Assembly: GCF_002006345.1 (NCBI RefSeq) | Contig: NZ_LZZM01000210.1 | Coordinates: 1 to 32,401, forward strand | Direction of reading: 5' to 3' | Source: Clostridium puniceum | Lineage (GTDB): Bacteria; Bacillota; Clostridia; Clostridiales; Clostridiaceae | Length of the DNA: 32,401 bases | Part shown: piece by piece, positions 24,228 to 31,555 of the stretch | Numbering within the stretch: position 1 is the stretch's first letter | Layout of the letters: the number at the start of each line of letters is the position of its first letter | The notes under the pieces: generated by a model | Told to the model about the DNA's origin: nothing | The model's input: the letters and a program-made list of their open reading frames with translations, nothing else | The model's database searches: none | Program-made: the position numbers and the translations under genes

Positions 24228-25130
24228 TTATAATAGACTTAGTAAACTTATTACTTTTTCTTTGGTGGTTAATCCTTCAGAAAATGCACTTGCACTTCCA
24301 GCGGCTGTTCCCATTTTTAACGCTTCTTCATAATTATTATTTGTTAAATATCCAGCGATAAATCCAGCAACCATAGAATCTCCAGCACCTACAGAATTTT
24401 TAACTTCTCCTTTTGGCACTTCAGTTTTGAAAATTTCTTCATTTTCTGTAATTAAAATTGCTCCATCTCCTGCCATAGATATAAGCACATTTCTTGCTCC
24501 CTTTTCTTGAAGCTTTTTGGCATAATATATGATTTCTTCATCATTATTAAGTATCACATTAAACATTTCTCCAAGTTCATGATTATTAGGTTTAATTAAA
24601 AATGGTTTATATTTTAATACATTTAGTAATAAGTCCTTTGTTGCATCTACTATGATTTGGATGTCTTTTTTTTGTAATCTGTCCATAATCTTTTCATAAA
24701 TATCTTCATCTAATGTGTTTGGAATACTTCCAGATAATATCAATATATCTTTATCTTGCAACTGCTCTAGTTTTTCAAATAACTTATCAATGTCTTCTTT
24801 ATTGATATTTGGACCTTGCCCATTAATCTCACTTTCTTCATTAGATTTCAATTTAACATTAATTCTAGATAACCCCTCTTTTACTTTAATGAAATCTGTG
24901 GGAAATCCTAATGATTTTGCACCCTTTTCAATAACATCGCCTGTAAAACCTGCGATAAATCCTAATGCAATACTTTCATATCCTAAATTAGTCAAAACAG
25001 TAGAAACATTTAAGCCTTTTCCACCATAATAAATATCTTCTCTTTTAGTCCTATTTATTGCTCCCAATGTAAAATTGTCAACTTTAATTACATAATCTAA
25101 GGCTGGATTAAAGGTTACTGTGTAAATCAT
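24228..25130 (-). CDS. fruK: 1-phosphofructokinase
   Basis: 300 aa PfkB/ribokinase-family kinase that converts fructose 1-phosphate to fructose 1,6-bisphosphate, the step after FruA. It begins MIYTVTFNPALDYVIKVD, typical of FruK/LacC. GGKGLNVS is the substrate motif, and the C-terminal PfkB signature GAGDSMVAGF contains the catalytic D251. The start at 25130 is chosen because GGGGGA lies upstream; an in-frame ATG at 25151 is less likely. It lies 36 nt after the regulator gene. Confidence 0.94.
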   Translation of the reverse strand: MIYTVTFNPALDYVIKVDNFTLGAINRTKREDIYYGGKGLNVSTVLTNLGYESIALGFIAGFTGDVIEKGAKSLGFPTDFIKVKEGLSRINVKLKSNEESEINGQGPNINKEDIDKLFEKLEQLQDKDILILSGSIPNTLDEDIYEKIMDRLQKKDIQIIVDATKDLLLNVLKYKPFLIKPNNHELGEMFNVILNNDEEIIYYAKKLQEKGARNVLISMAGDGAILITENEEIFKTEVPKGEVKNSVGAGDSMVAGFIAGYLTNNNYEEALKMGTAAGSASAFSEGLTTKEKVISLLSLL

Positions 25131-25166
25131 AATAATTTCCCCCATATTCATTAAATAATAGATTTT

Positions 25167-26021
25167 TTAGAATTTATCATCAGCAATAGACTGTTCATGT
25201 CTACTGATATTTTCATATACATCTTTTTTCCCTACTGTTAAAAATAAATATAAAATTTCAATTACCATAAATGCAGATACTCTAGAAAAATAATATTCAT
25301 CCAAGAATAATTTTTCTCTCGTTGCTGTTGTAATATGATATTTGCTAGACATTGCAAGTGGTGAATGTTCATTATTAGTAATAGAAATAGTAGTCGCCCC
25401 CTTCTCGTTAGCAACATCAATTATATTCATTAATCTTTTAGATGCTCCCGAGTTAGATATTGCAATTACCACATCTTCTCCAGTCAAATTAAAAGTATAC
25501 CCAATTTGAGTTTCCCAAATAGTATTGGCTACTGCTTTAATACCAATTTGATTAAACTTATATGTTCCATCTAAAGCAACCGGAATAGTATTACCAACTG
25601 CAACCAATTGAACAGATTTTGCATTCTTAAGTAGATCTAATATCTCTTTGAATTTTTTCTCGTTTATCATAGATATTGTCTGTTTAAGTTCCTCCATCTT
25701 ATTTGCTAATATATTCTGTAAAGACTGCCCAATGTTATGTTCATCAATATCATTAGATACTGGTATAGCATTATCATTTGATTCTACAATTTCTTTTGCA
25801 AGACTAATTTTCAGATGATGAAAACCATTCATATTACACTTCTTGCAAAATCTTGAAACAGTTGCCTCACTGGCACCACTTTCTACTGCTAACTCTGCAA
25901 TTGTCATTTCTATAACCTTTTCTTTGTTGTTTATAATATAATTTGCGATTTTTTTTTCTGCCTCAAAAAAATTATCATATCTTGAGAAAATCATGTCTAA
26001 TACAGTTTTATTATTTTCCAT
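25167..26021 (-). CDS. MurR/RpiR-family transcriptional regulator of the fructose operon
   Basis: 284 aa. The N-terminal HTH_6 domain (about 1-77) contains MTIAELAVESGASEATVSRF and CNMNGFHHLKISL. The C-terminal SIS sugar-phosphate-binding domain (about 115-260) contains VQLVAVGNT and VVIAISNSGAS. It is the first gene of the fru operon, so it probably senses a sugar phosphate such as fructose 1-phosphate. Most Firmicute fru operons use a DeoR-type FruR in this position, so an RpiR-type regulator is notable. The ATG at 26021 has AAAGGAG 8 nt upstream. Confidence 0.9.
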   Translation of the reverse strand: MENNKTVLDMIFSRYDNFFEAEKKIANYIINNKEKVIEMTIAELAVESGASEATVSRFCKKCNMNGFHHLKISLAKEIVESNDNAIPVSNDIDEHNIGQSLQNILANKMEELKQTISMINEKKFKEILDLLKNAKSVQLVAVGNTIPVALDGTYKFNQIGIKAVANTIWETQIGYTFNLTGEDVVIAISNSGASKRLMNIIDVANEKGATTISITNNEHSPLAMSSKYHITTATREKLFLDEYYFSRVSAFMVIEILYLFLTVGKKDVYENISRHEQSIADDKF

Positions 26022-26105
26022 ATGTTTGTCTCCTTTCATGAAACAATATTATATAAAATATTATTTCTTACATCATACATGATTTGTTCTCGTATTTCTA
26101 CTTTC

Positions 26106-26134
26106 ACTATATCATGACATAATAATTTCGTCAA
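26106..26134 (-). promoter_or_regulatory. Sigma-A promoter of the fructose operon
   Basis: On the minus strand TTGACG (complement of 26129-26134), a 17-nt spacer and TATAGT (complement of 26106-26111). The start point would be near 26099, giving a leader of about 78 nt to the regulator ATG. Confidence 0.8.
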
Positions 26135-26143
26135 TATATTATT

Positions 26144-26162
26144 TGTGCAATTTTATTTCACA
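26144..26162. promoter_or_regulatory. Candidate operator upstream of the fru promoter
   Basis: TGTGCAATTTTATTTCACA is a 19-bp imperfect palindrome (8-bp arms, one mismatch, 3-bp centre) located 9 bp upstream of the -35 box. Its position suggests an activator site, perhaps for the RpiR-family protein or a global regulator. The call rests on symmetry and location only. Confidence 0.35.
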
Positions 26163-26284
26163 GATAAATTAGGCAGATAAAATAGAATAGCAATCGAAAG
26201 ATGTGTCATATATTTTATGCAAGTACAAGACTATAAATTGCTTATTGTTGGCTATTAATAGGACTTTACAATGTCGAATACCAT

Positions 26285-26316
26285 AAAAATAACAAGCATA
26301 ATTTCCTGTTATTTTT
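26285..26316. terminator. Hairpin in the fru/PHP gap
   Basis: AAAAATAACA (26285-26294) and TGTTATTTTT (26307-26316) form a perfect 10-bp stem with a 12-nt loop and T-rich or A-rich flanks on each strand, so it looks like a bidirectional terminator. Confidence 0.45.
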
Positions 26317-26431
26317 AATGTGTATTATGTAAATTTTATAAAAAAACAATTGTATTTAGATGAAACTCACTTATCATCCAGGATTATTTTTTCACCAACA
26401 TGTATTGAACGAAATTAATTTTCATGATATT

Positions 26432-26460
26432 TTGTTAATAGAAATATTTAAATATTATAA
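26432..26460 (+). promoter_or_regulatory. Candidate promoter of the PHP gene
   Basis: TTGTTA (26432-26437), a 17-nt spacer and TTATAA (26455-26460), about 85 nt before the ATG. The match is moderate in an AT-rich region. Confidence 0.35.
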
Positions 26461-26545
26461 AACTACAACATAAGCAGTTTAATTAATATAAGAACTAAAG
26501 GTGAAATTTAATATATATTAGATTACATAGAGAGGAAAGTGAAAA

Positions 26546-27394
26546 ATGAAAGCTGATTTACACAATCATAGTTTTTTATCAGATGGAGTTTTAAGTATAA
26601 AAGACATTATTTATTATTCAAAGAAAGCAGGTTTAGATTGTATTTCTATTACAGACCATGATACTTTGGCAGGGGTGATAGAAGCCTATACTTTATGTGA
26701 AAAAATAGGTATATCTGTAATACCAGGAGTTGAAATATCTACTGTAGATTATCAAACTAATCGTTCTGTCCATATACTTTGTTATTTTCCAAAAGATTTT
26801 TTTAAACTTCAAAGATTTTTAAATAAAATTTTAATAAGCAGAGAAAATGCCAAAAGACAGATGGCACAAATGCTAATGAAAGAATATCCAATTACTATAG
26901 AGCATATAGAACGCTATAGTTCTAAAAGTGAATCTATGTATGAGACTCATATAATGCAATCTTTAGCAGATCTAGGCTATACAAATGTTGTAATTGGTGA
27001 TTTATATAAAGAATTGCTTTCGAAGAAAGGAAAATATTATGTGCAAATTACTTATCCCAGTGTATATGAAACTTTAGATATGATAAAAGAAGTCGGTGGA
27101 ATTTCAGTTATGGCTCATCCTGGACAATTTGATTCTAATGAATTATTAGAAAAATTAGCCAGAAAAAATTTGATTCAAGGCGTTGAATATAACCATCCTA
27201 AAAATTCAAAAGAAGTAAAAAAGCAAATAAAAGATATTGCTCAAAAATTTGATTTAATTATGACTGGAGGAACAGATTTTCATGGGAATTATACAACTTC
27301 ACCACATCCAATAGGTTCTTTTACATGTCCAGAAGGTGAAGTTGAAAGGTTGATTAAATTAAATCACAAAATAAATAATTTTTTAGGCACATGA
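26546..27394 (+). CDS. PHP-domain phosphoesterase (RNase AM/YciV-like)
   Basis: 282 aa metal-dependent phosphoesterase. Metal-ligand motifs of the PHP fold are present in order: H6-N-H8 (DLHNHS), D13, D37-H38 (ITDHDT), E63 (PGVEIS), H76, MAHPGQ, and the C-terminal TDFHG. The domain order resembles the YciV/RNase AM and nucleoside 3',5'-bisphosphate phosphatase group, so the substrate may be RNA 5' ends or pAp-type nucleotides; this is inferred. Ribosome binding site AGAGGAAAG. It is transcribed away from the fru operon, and its stop codon lies inside a small hairpin. Confidence 0.88.
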   Translation: MKADLHNHSFLSDGVLSIKDIIYYSKKAGLDCISITDHDTLAGVIEAYTLCEKIGISVIPGVEISTVDYQTNRSVHILCYFPKDFFKLQRFLNKILISRENAKRQMAQMLMKEYPITIEHIERYSSKSESMYETHIMQSLADLGYTNVVIGDLYKELLSKKGKYYVQITYPSVYETLDMIKEVGGISVMAHPGQFDSNELLEKLARKNLIQGVEYNHPKNSKEVKKQIKDIAQKFDLIMTGGTDFHGNYTTSPHPIGSFTCPEGEVERLIKLNHKINNFLGT

Positions 27395-27418
27395 AAAAAT
27401 AACATTCCAAACATGTGC
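27387..27418. terminator. Weak convergent hairpin after the PHP gene
   Basis: GCACATG (27387-27393) and CATGTGC (27412-27418) form a 7-bp stem that includes the PHP stop codon. It lies between two convergent genes. No strong T-run follows, so the call is tentative. Confidence 0.3.
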
Positions 27419-27425
27419 TAGCTAA

Positions 27426-28169
27426 TTAACTACTTAAACTTTTATAATAAACATAATTTGCCCCAAATAATTTTAGTGGAATTTTAAATTCAGGAATTCC
27501 AAATACATATGGTGCTATATCATATAATTGATAATAAATTACAAGTTTATCACCTTCTATATAAAAACTTTGATTTTCACCAATTCCTTTAAATTCACTT
27601 CCTGAATTAAAATAATCATCTGGATGTTTTTCAATATCTTCTTTTATGCTTTTATTAATTATGTCACTGTAAGAATATCCTTGAACAAATAATTCTTTTA
27701 GTGTTAATAATTTTTCCTTTTCTTTATCTATTGTATAAGAAGTCCTAGTTGTCATTCCATGCGCTCCACCTAAATATTCATAATAATCATTATATAAACT
27801 AATAAGCATATTATTATCTATTCCTATTGTATATCTTGAATAGACTTCAAAAGGGAATGTTGGCTTTTCTTGTCCTTCCATCCCAAAGTATTCCTTTGAT
27901 GTTTTTTCAGCCTCTTCTGATTTAGGCAAAATATCATTATTAATAACATTATTTATTAAATTTATTTTTTTTTCATCATTTCCATCCAATATTTGAGGCA
28001 TTTTTATATCTTCTTTAAAATAATCTAAGCTTTTGCTTATTGATTTTTCCCCAAGTGCAAATTTATTTTCTCTCTGTATTATAGCACTTATACACATTTC
28101 CTGTGGATAAGCTGTATATAATATTGATCCTATGATTATTAAGCCTGCTATGTTTGATATAATAGCCAT
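27426..28169 (-). CDS. DUF3298/DUF4163-type secreted or membrane-anchored protein
   Basis: 247 aa, unknown function. The N-terminus (MAIISNIAGLIIIGSILYTA) is a hydrophobic segment that could be an uncleaved anchor or signal. The remaining part resembles the DUF4163-DUF3298 pair found in RsiV and in the N-terminal part of PdaC: FEVYSRYTIGIDNNMLISLY, GGAHGMTTRTSYTID and TLKELFVQGYSY near the middle, with a C-terminal YQLYDIAPYVFGIPEFKIPL. Related extracellular domains bind lysozyme or peptidoglycan-related ligands, but that role is not shown here. The start at 28169 is set by GGGAGG with 7-nt spacing. Two DnaA-box sequences lie within its first 30 codons. Confidence 0.75.
   Translation of the reverse strand: MAIISNIAGLIIIGSILYTAYPQEMCISAIIQRENKFALGEKSISKSLDYFKEDIKMPQILDGNDEKKINLINNVINNDILPKSEEAEKTSKEYFGMEGQEKPTFPFEVYSRYTIGIDNNMLISLYNDYYEYLGGAHGMTTRTSYTIDKEKEKLLTLKELFVQGYSYSDIINKSIKEDIEKHPDDYFNSGSEFKGIGENQSFYIEGDKLVIYYQLYDIAPYVFGIPEFKIPLKLFGANYVYYKSLSS
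28088..28110. promoter_or_regulatory. DnaA-box pair 1 (inverted)
   Basis: TTATACACA on the plus strand (28088-28096) and TGTGGATAA (28102-28110, that is TTATCCACA on the minus strand), 5 bp apart. Both match the DnaA box TTATNCACA exactly. They lie inside the 5' part of the DUF3298-type gene. Confidence 0.65.
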
Positions 28170-28267
28170 TTGAATGCCTCCCTTATTTGTACTTTTTATG
28201 ACTTTATTCTTTTTATATCCACAAAAGTAACATGTAATATTATGTATATTAACATATTCATAACATG

Positions 28268-28291
28268 TTATCCACATGCACCTGTGGATAA
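28268..28291. promoter_or_regulatory. DnaA-box pair 2 (inverted)
   Basis: TTATCCACA (28268-28276) and TGTGGATAA (28283-28291), 6 bp apart, same head-to-head arrangement as pair 1. A one-mismatch box ATATCCACA lies between the pairs at 28215-28223. This pair is in the approximately 300-bp gap between the divergent DUF3298-type and deacetylase genes, which otherwise holds only AT-rich sequence and a possible promoter. Confidence 0.65.
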
Positions 28292-28467
28292 TGTTAATAG
28301 TTATACTATTTTATATTATGCTACACTTTTATGAATCTTATTCTAAATTATATATAAATTAACACGCTAAAATTTTTAAATAAACAAATCTAACATACTA
28401 TTTTTTTATAATTTAGTATATAATAAAAATAATATCTTTTATCTTAAATATAAGGAGCAATAGATTT

Positions 28468-29469
28468 ATGTCTAAAAAAGATACTTCAAACAAAAGAAAT
28501 ATTTTTATAAAGAGTATTTCTAAAATTAAAGATAATTTAAATCTTCTAGTTGTTTTCTTAATTGTTACATTATTAGTTTACATATTCGTTCATAATTTAT
28601 ATTCTAAAAAAAGCATAGAAGATATTTCTAATAACATAACCATGAAAGAAAATAATTATAGAAGTAACAGTATTAATGATCAAACCATAGCAGCAAATGA
28701 TATCGATACCATAAAGCAAAGTGAATCTAAAGATAATTCTGTTATAAATCAAAAGGTTACTTCTTTTAATAAAGCCGAGTCTGCTAAAAATTTAATCAAT
28801 GATAATAGAGGTGTTCCTGTATTATATTACCATTCAGTTAAAGAATCTGCTGATAACGAAGTAACAATAACACCTGAAATGCTTAGAGCAGAACTAAAAT
28901 ACATACATGATGAAGGTTATGTTACATTAACAATAAGCCAATTTAAAGCTTACATATTAAATAATTCTTCTATACCTGAGAAAAGCATACTCATTACTTT
29001 TGATGATGGCTATATGGATAATTACTATAATGCTTTTCCCATATTAAAAGATTTTAATATGGTTGCAACTGTATTTTGCATAACTTCTGAATTAGACGGT
29101 TCTTATTATTTATCAAAAGACGCTATAAAAGAAATGTCTGCTTATGGAATAGATATCGAAAGCCATACTGTTAATCACCCTCACCTTAATAAAATGGATT
29201 ATAATAAACAATTGGAACAATTAACAAAATCTAAAAAAGCTTTAGAAGAAATAACAGGTAAGGAAATTAACTCAATTGCATATCCCTTTGGTGATTTTAA
29301 TGATGATAGTTTAAAAGCTGCAAAAGACGCTGGTTATACTTTGGGTTTTACTACTAAACTGGGTTTATCTGATAGAAGCGATAATCCTTTTACCCTTGAT
29401 AGAATTTATATTAGTTCTAAATACGATATGAATACATTTAAAGAACTTTTAAATAAAACAAAGAAGTAA
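28468..29469 (+). CDS. Membrane-anchored polysaccharide deacetylase
   Basis: 333 aa. A short basic N-terminus, one membrane helix (about 25-44), a Ser/Asn-rich linker of about 65 residues, then a NodB-homology domain outside the cell. Catalytic motifs: TFDDGY (D179, D180), metal-binding H233 and H237 (ESHTVNHPH), and AYPFGDFND near 271-279. The fold order matches carbohydrate esterase family 4, IcaB/PgaB-like, which removes acetyl groups from N-acetylglucosamine polymers such as PNAG or peptidoglycan; the substrate is not known. AAGGAGC is the ribosome binding site. Convergent with the SigI/RsgI-type gene. Confidence 0.9.
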   Translation: MSKKDTSNKRNIFIKSISKIKDNLNLLVVFLIVTLLVYIFVHNLYSKKSIEDISNNITMKENNYRSNSINDQTIAANDIDTIKQSESKDNSVINQKVTSFNKAESAKNLINDNRGVPVLYYHSVKESADNEVTITPEMLRAELKYIHDEGYVTLTISQFKAYILNNSSIPEKSILITFDDGYMDNYYNAFPILKDFNMVATVFCITSELDGSYYLSKDAIKEMSAYGIDIESHTVNHPHLNKMDYNKQLEQLTKSKKALEEITGKEINSIAYPFGDFNDDSLKAAKDAGYTLGFTTKLGLSDRSDNPFTLDRIYISSKYDMNTFKELLNKTKK

Positions 29470-29499
29470 CTCACTATAAAATGGGTTACTTCTTTGTTT
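29456..29499. terminator. Bidirectional terminator between convergent genes
   Basis: Arms 29456-29470 and 29485-29499 are perfectly complementary over 15 bp, with a 14-nt loop region, followed on the plus strand by T-rich sequence. The deacetylase stop codon lies in the left arm and the last base of the SigI/RsgI-type gene touches the right arm, so one hairpin ends both transcripts. Confidence 0.85.
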
Positions 29500-30554
29500 T
29501 ATTTTTTTGTATTCTTTTCTTCATTGTCACTAGAATATTGAGGTAATTTTTGTTGATTTCCTACATTATTTATAACTATAGGTATATTATTTTCAGATAC
29601 ATACTTGCTGGTTTTATTAAGTATTCCATACTTTAAAGGTTGTCCATTTACTGTTATTAAAATCTTTTTGCTTAAAGCTGGAAATTCTTTATTTATCTCT
29701 AACATCTGATTATCTAATGCATATTCAAAGGTTTCAGCAATAGCTTGATCAACATCTTTATTTAACATATTAACATTTTGTATAAGTTTATCTCCTTTTT
29801 CTGTAGGCGAATACACATATATTACTTTATTAAATTTATTAATATGCATTACTATATTAGAACTTGTCTCTATAACAATTATACTTTGTGTTCTCCTATA
29901 TTCAATTACTATTCCACTTCCAATTATTATAATTAAAAATAATAAAATAGAAATATATATTTTATTATTTTTTAATGTCTTTTTTTCTTTACCTTCTGCT
30001 ACTTCTCCAACACTTATTTTGTTATAAATTTTTATTTTTATAAATTCACCCATCGAAGTTAATATATAAGCAGATTTTTTTAATGATTTTACTACTATTC
30101 CCTTATATAAATTTTGCTTCTTATTTGAAATACTCTTTACATTGTTATCTTCTCTTAATTGTATTCTAAAGTAATCTTGTATTCCTTTATAATTAGGGTT
30201 AGTTAAAATTATGTAATAAACCATGATATAATCTCTGTATTTTTTCAAATATTCACCTTTTATTTTAGTTAATTTGCTTAATTTCAATATAGGCAAATCT
30301 TTTTTTTGAGTTATTGTTTTAATTAACTCCTCATTATCATATATATAATAAGCGATATTTAAAGCTATATTTCTATCATCTTCTTTAAGTGGAAAACTTA
30401 TTAAATCTTTAAGTAAAACATTATAGGTATTTAGTTCATTTAAAAATAGGGATATCTGTTTGCTTCTATTAGTTTCTGCAGAATCTCCTACTAATAACAT
30501 TGATGGAATTGTCGTAAATACATATTTATTTTTGTTAAAGCTCCGATTTTCCAT
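29499..30554 (-). CDS. SigI C-terminal domain fused to RsgI-type anti-sigma factor
   Basis: 351 aa membrane protein. Residues about 30-130 align by eye with the C-terminal half of sigma factor SigI (compare LNTYNVLLKDLISF, IAYYIYDNEEL, KKDLPILKLSKLTKI, RDYIMVYYIIL with the B. subtilis counterparts). Residues 149-186 (YKGIVVKSLKKSAYILTSMG) match the RsgI N-terminal anti-sigma domain. A membrane helix (about 198-217) and an RsgI-like extracellular domain (about 224-310) follow, then a short polar tail. The SigI region 2 that binds RNA polymerase is absent, and none is encoded upstream. The recognition-helix SRKTIER of SigI is KGEYLKK here, and the RsgI autocleavage Asn-Pro is Ser231-Ser232. The ATG at 30554 has AGAGGTG upstream. 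Confidence 0.72.
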   Translation of the reverse strand: MENRSFNKNKYVFTTIPSMLLVGDSAETNRSKQISLFLNELNTYNVLLKDLISFPLKEDDRNIALNIAYYIYDNEELIKTITQKKDLPILKLSKLTKIKGEYLKKYRDYIMVYYIILTNPNYKGIQDYFRIQLREDNNVKSISNKKQNLYKGIVVKSLKKSAYILTSMGEFIKIKIYNKISVGEVAEGKEKKTLKNNKIYISILLFLIIIIGSGIVIEYRRTQSIIVIETSSNIVMHINKFNKVIYVYSPTEKGDKLIQNVNMLNKDVDQAIAETFEYALDNQMLEINKEFPALSKKILITVNGQPLKYGILNKTSKYVSENNIPIVINNVGNQQKLPQYSSDNEEKNTKK

Positions 30555-30712
30555 AAAACTAACACCTCTTAAAAAAATAGTAACTAGTTGAAAGAATAAT
30601 ATCAAAATTATAATTTCTTCATACTATGTTATTATAGCATATAAAGCTATTTATCCATAAAATTTTATCTATCTAACTTTATAGTTTTGAATCAATATTT
30701 GGGAGATTATTT

Positions 30713-30877
30713 ATGAAGAGAAAAATCATATATGTAGATTTTATAAAAAGACGTAGAATAAATTTTATACACTTTATTATAAAGAAAATTATCTCTTTGC
30801 TAAGGGTTAGGTTTAAATTTAAAAATAAGCGTTTAATTGATGTAGAAATTAACAATAATAGGCGTGTTTCTAATTAA
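30713..30877 (+). CDS. Small basic protein, 54 aa, function unknown
   Basis: An ATG with GGGAG 7 nt upstream opens a 54-codon frame ending in TAA. The product is strongly cationic: 8 Lys and 9 Arg against 3 acidic residues. It starts MKRKIIYVDFIKRRRINFIH and has a hydrophobic middle (FIIKKIISLL). It could bind nucleic acid, ribosome or membrane; no family is recognised. It lies between the divergent SigI/RsgI-type gene and ispF. The sequence TGGGAGATT over its ribosome binding site is complementary to AATCTCCCA at 30900-30908 downstream. Confidence 0.55.
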   Translation: MKRKIIYVDFIKRRRINFIHFIIKKIISLLRVRFKFKNKRLIDVEINNNRRVSN

Positions 30878-30925
30878 GTATTTTGAACTTGATATTTTAA
30901 ATCTCCCATCTCTTATCATATATAT

Positions 30926-30957
30926 GTTAAAATGTATACATATAAAAACATTTTAAC
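30926..30957 (+). promoter_or_regulatory. Hairpin adjoining the ispF ribosome binding site
   Basis: GTTAAAATG (30926-30934) and CATTTTAAC (30949-30957) form a perfect 9-bp stem ending directly before the GAGGTG ribosome binding site of ispF. It could end transcription of the small ORF weakly or influence ispF translation. No T-run is present. Confidence 0.4.
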
Positions 30958-30968
30958 GAGGTGACTAT

Positions 30969-31448
30969 ATGAGAGTTGGTTTAGGCTATGATGTGCATAG
31001 ATTGGTTGAAAATAGAAAATTAATTTTAGGAGGAGTTGAAATTCCATTCGAAAAGGGATTACTTGGTCATTCTGATGCTGATGTACTTCTTCATGCTATA
31101 ATGGATTCTTTACTAGGAGCATGTGCCCTTGGAGATATTGGAAAACACTTTCCTGATACAGACAATGCCTTTAAAGGCATATCTAGTATTTTATTACTTG
31201 AAGAAACTGGTAAGTTAATTTTAAAGGCTGGTTATGTGGTAAATAATATAGATGCTACAATAATAGCTCAAAAGCCTAAAATGCTGCCATATATTGAGCA
31301 TATGAGAGAAAATATCTCAAAGGTACTTAATATAGATATTAACAAGATAAATATTAAAGCTACTACTGAAGAAGGTCTTGGTTTTACCGGTGAAATGCTT
31401 GGTATTTCCTGTCAAAGCATAGCTTCTGTCGAAAGTGTTCTTCTTTAA
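30969..31448 (+). CDS. ispF: 2-C-methyl-D-erythritol 2,4-cyclodiphosphate synthase
   Basis: 159 aa cytoplasmic enzyme of the MEP isoprenoid pathway; it cyclises CDP-ME 2-phosphate to MEcPP with release of CMP and works as a trimer. Zinc ligands D8 and H10 (GYDVHR) and H42 (DVLLHAIMDSLLGA), the HSDAD motif at 34-38 and the C-terminal ATTEEGLGFTGE are all present. Length is standard. The ATG follows GAGGTG by 5 nt. No other MEP gene is adjacent; it stands alone with its own terminator. Confidence 0.97.
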   Translation: MRVGLGYDVHRLVENRKLILGGVEIPFEKGLLGHSDADVLLHAIMDSLLGACALGDIGKHFPDTDNAFKGISSILLLEETGKLILKAGYVVNNIDATIIAQKPKMLPYIEHMRENISKVLNIDINKINIKATTEEGLGFTGEMLGISCQSIASVESVLL

Positions 31449-31500
31449 TTTTAATTAATTTTCCTAAAATAAAATATTTTGTACACTATTAACATTGAAA

Positions 31501-31541
31501 AAAAAGAGATACTGGCTAAATAATTAGCCATATCTCTTTTT
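31501..31541. terminator. Bidirectional terminator after ispF
   Basis: AAAAGAGATA (31502-31511) pairs with TATCTCTTTT (31531-31540), and inside it GGCTAA (31514-31519) pairs with TTAGCC (31524-31529). T-rich 3' ends are present on both strands. It lies between the convergent ispF and the unrecognised gene. Confidence 0.85.
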
Positions 31542-31555
31542 ATGCTTAATATAAT

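Larger units (their letters stand above)
26022..26545. other. Divergent gap between the fru operon and the PHP gene
   Basis: 524 bp holding the fru promoter (26106-26134), a candidate operator (26144-26162), a hairpin with a 10-bp stem and T5 end (26285-26316), and a weak candidate promoter for the PHP gene (26432-26460). The hairpin has no gene of its own to end, so it may insulate the two promoters or terminate a short unannotated transcript. No convincing small ORF was found. Confidence 0.5.

Noticed and set aside
26144..26162. CRP or Rex operator at the fru promoter
   Set aside because: The arms are spaced for a 19-bp palindrome, not the 16-bp TGTGA-N6-TCACA, and do not match the clostridial Rex consensus; reported only as an unnamed palindrome.
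26219..26260. 13-codon frame in the fru/PHP gap
   Set aside because: No ribosome binding site and too short to support without conservation data.
30651..30661. Additional DnaA box near the SigI::RsgI promoter
   Set aside because: TTATCCATA departs from the consensus in the conserved CACA part and is single.
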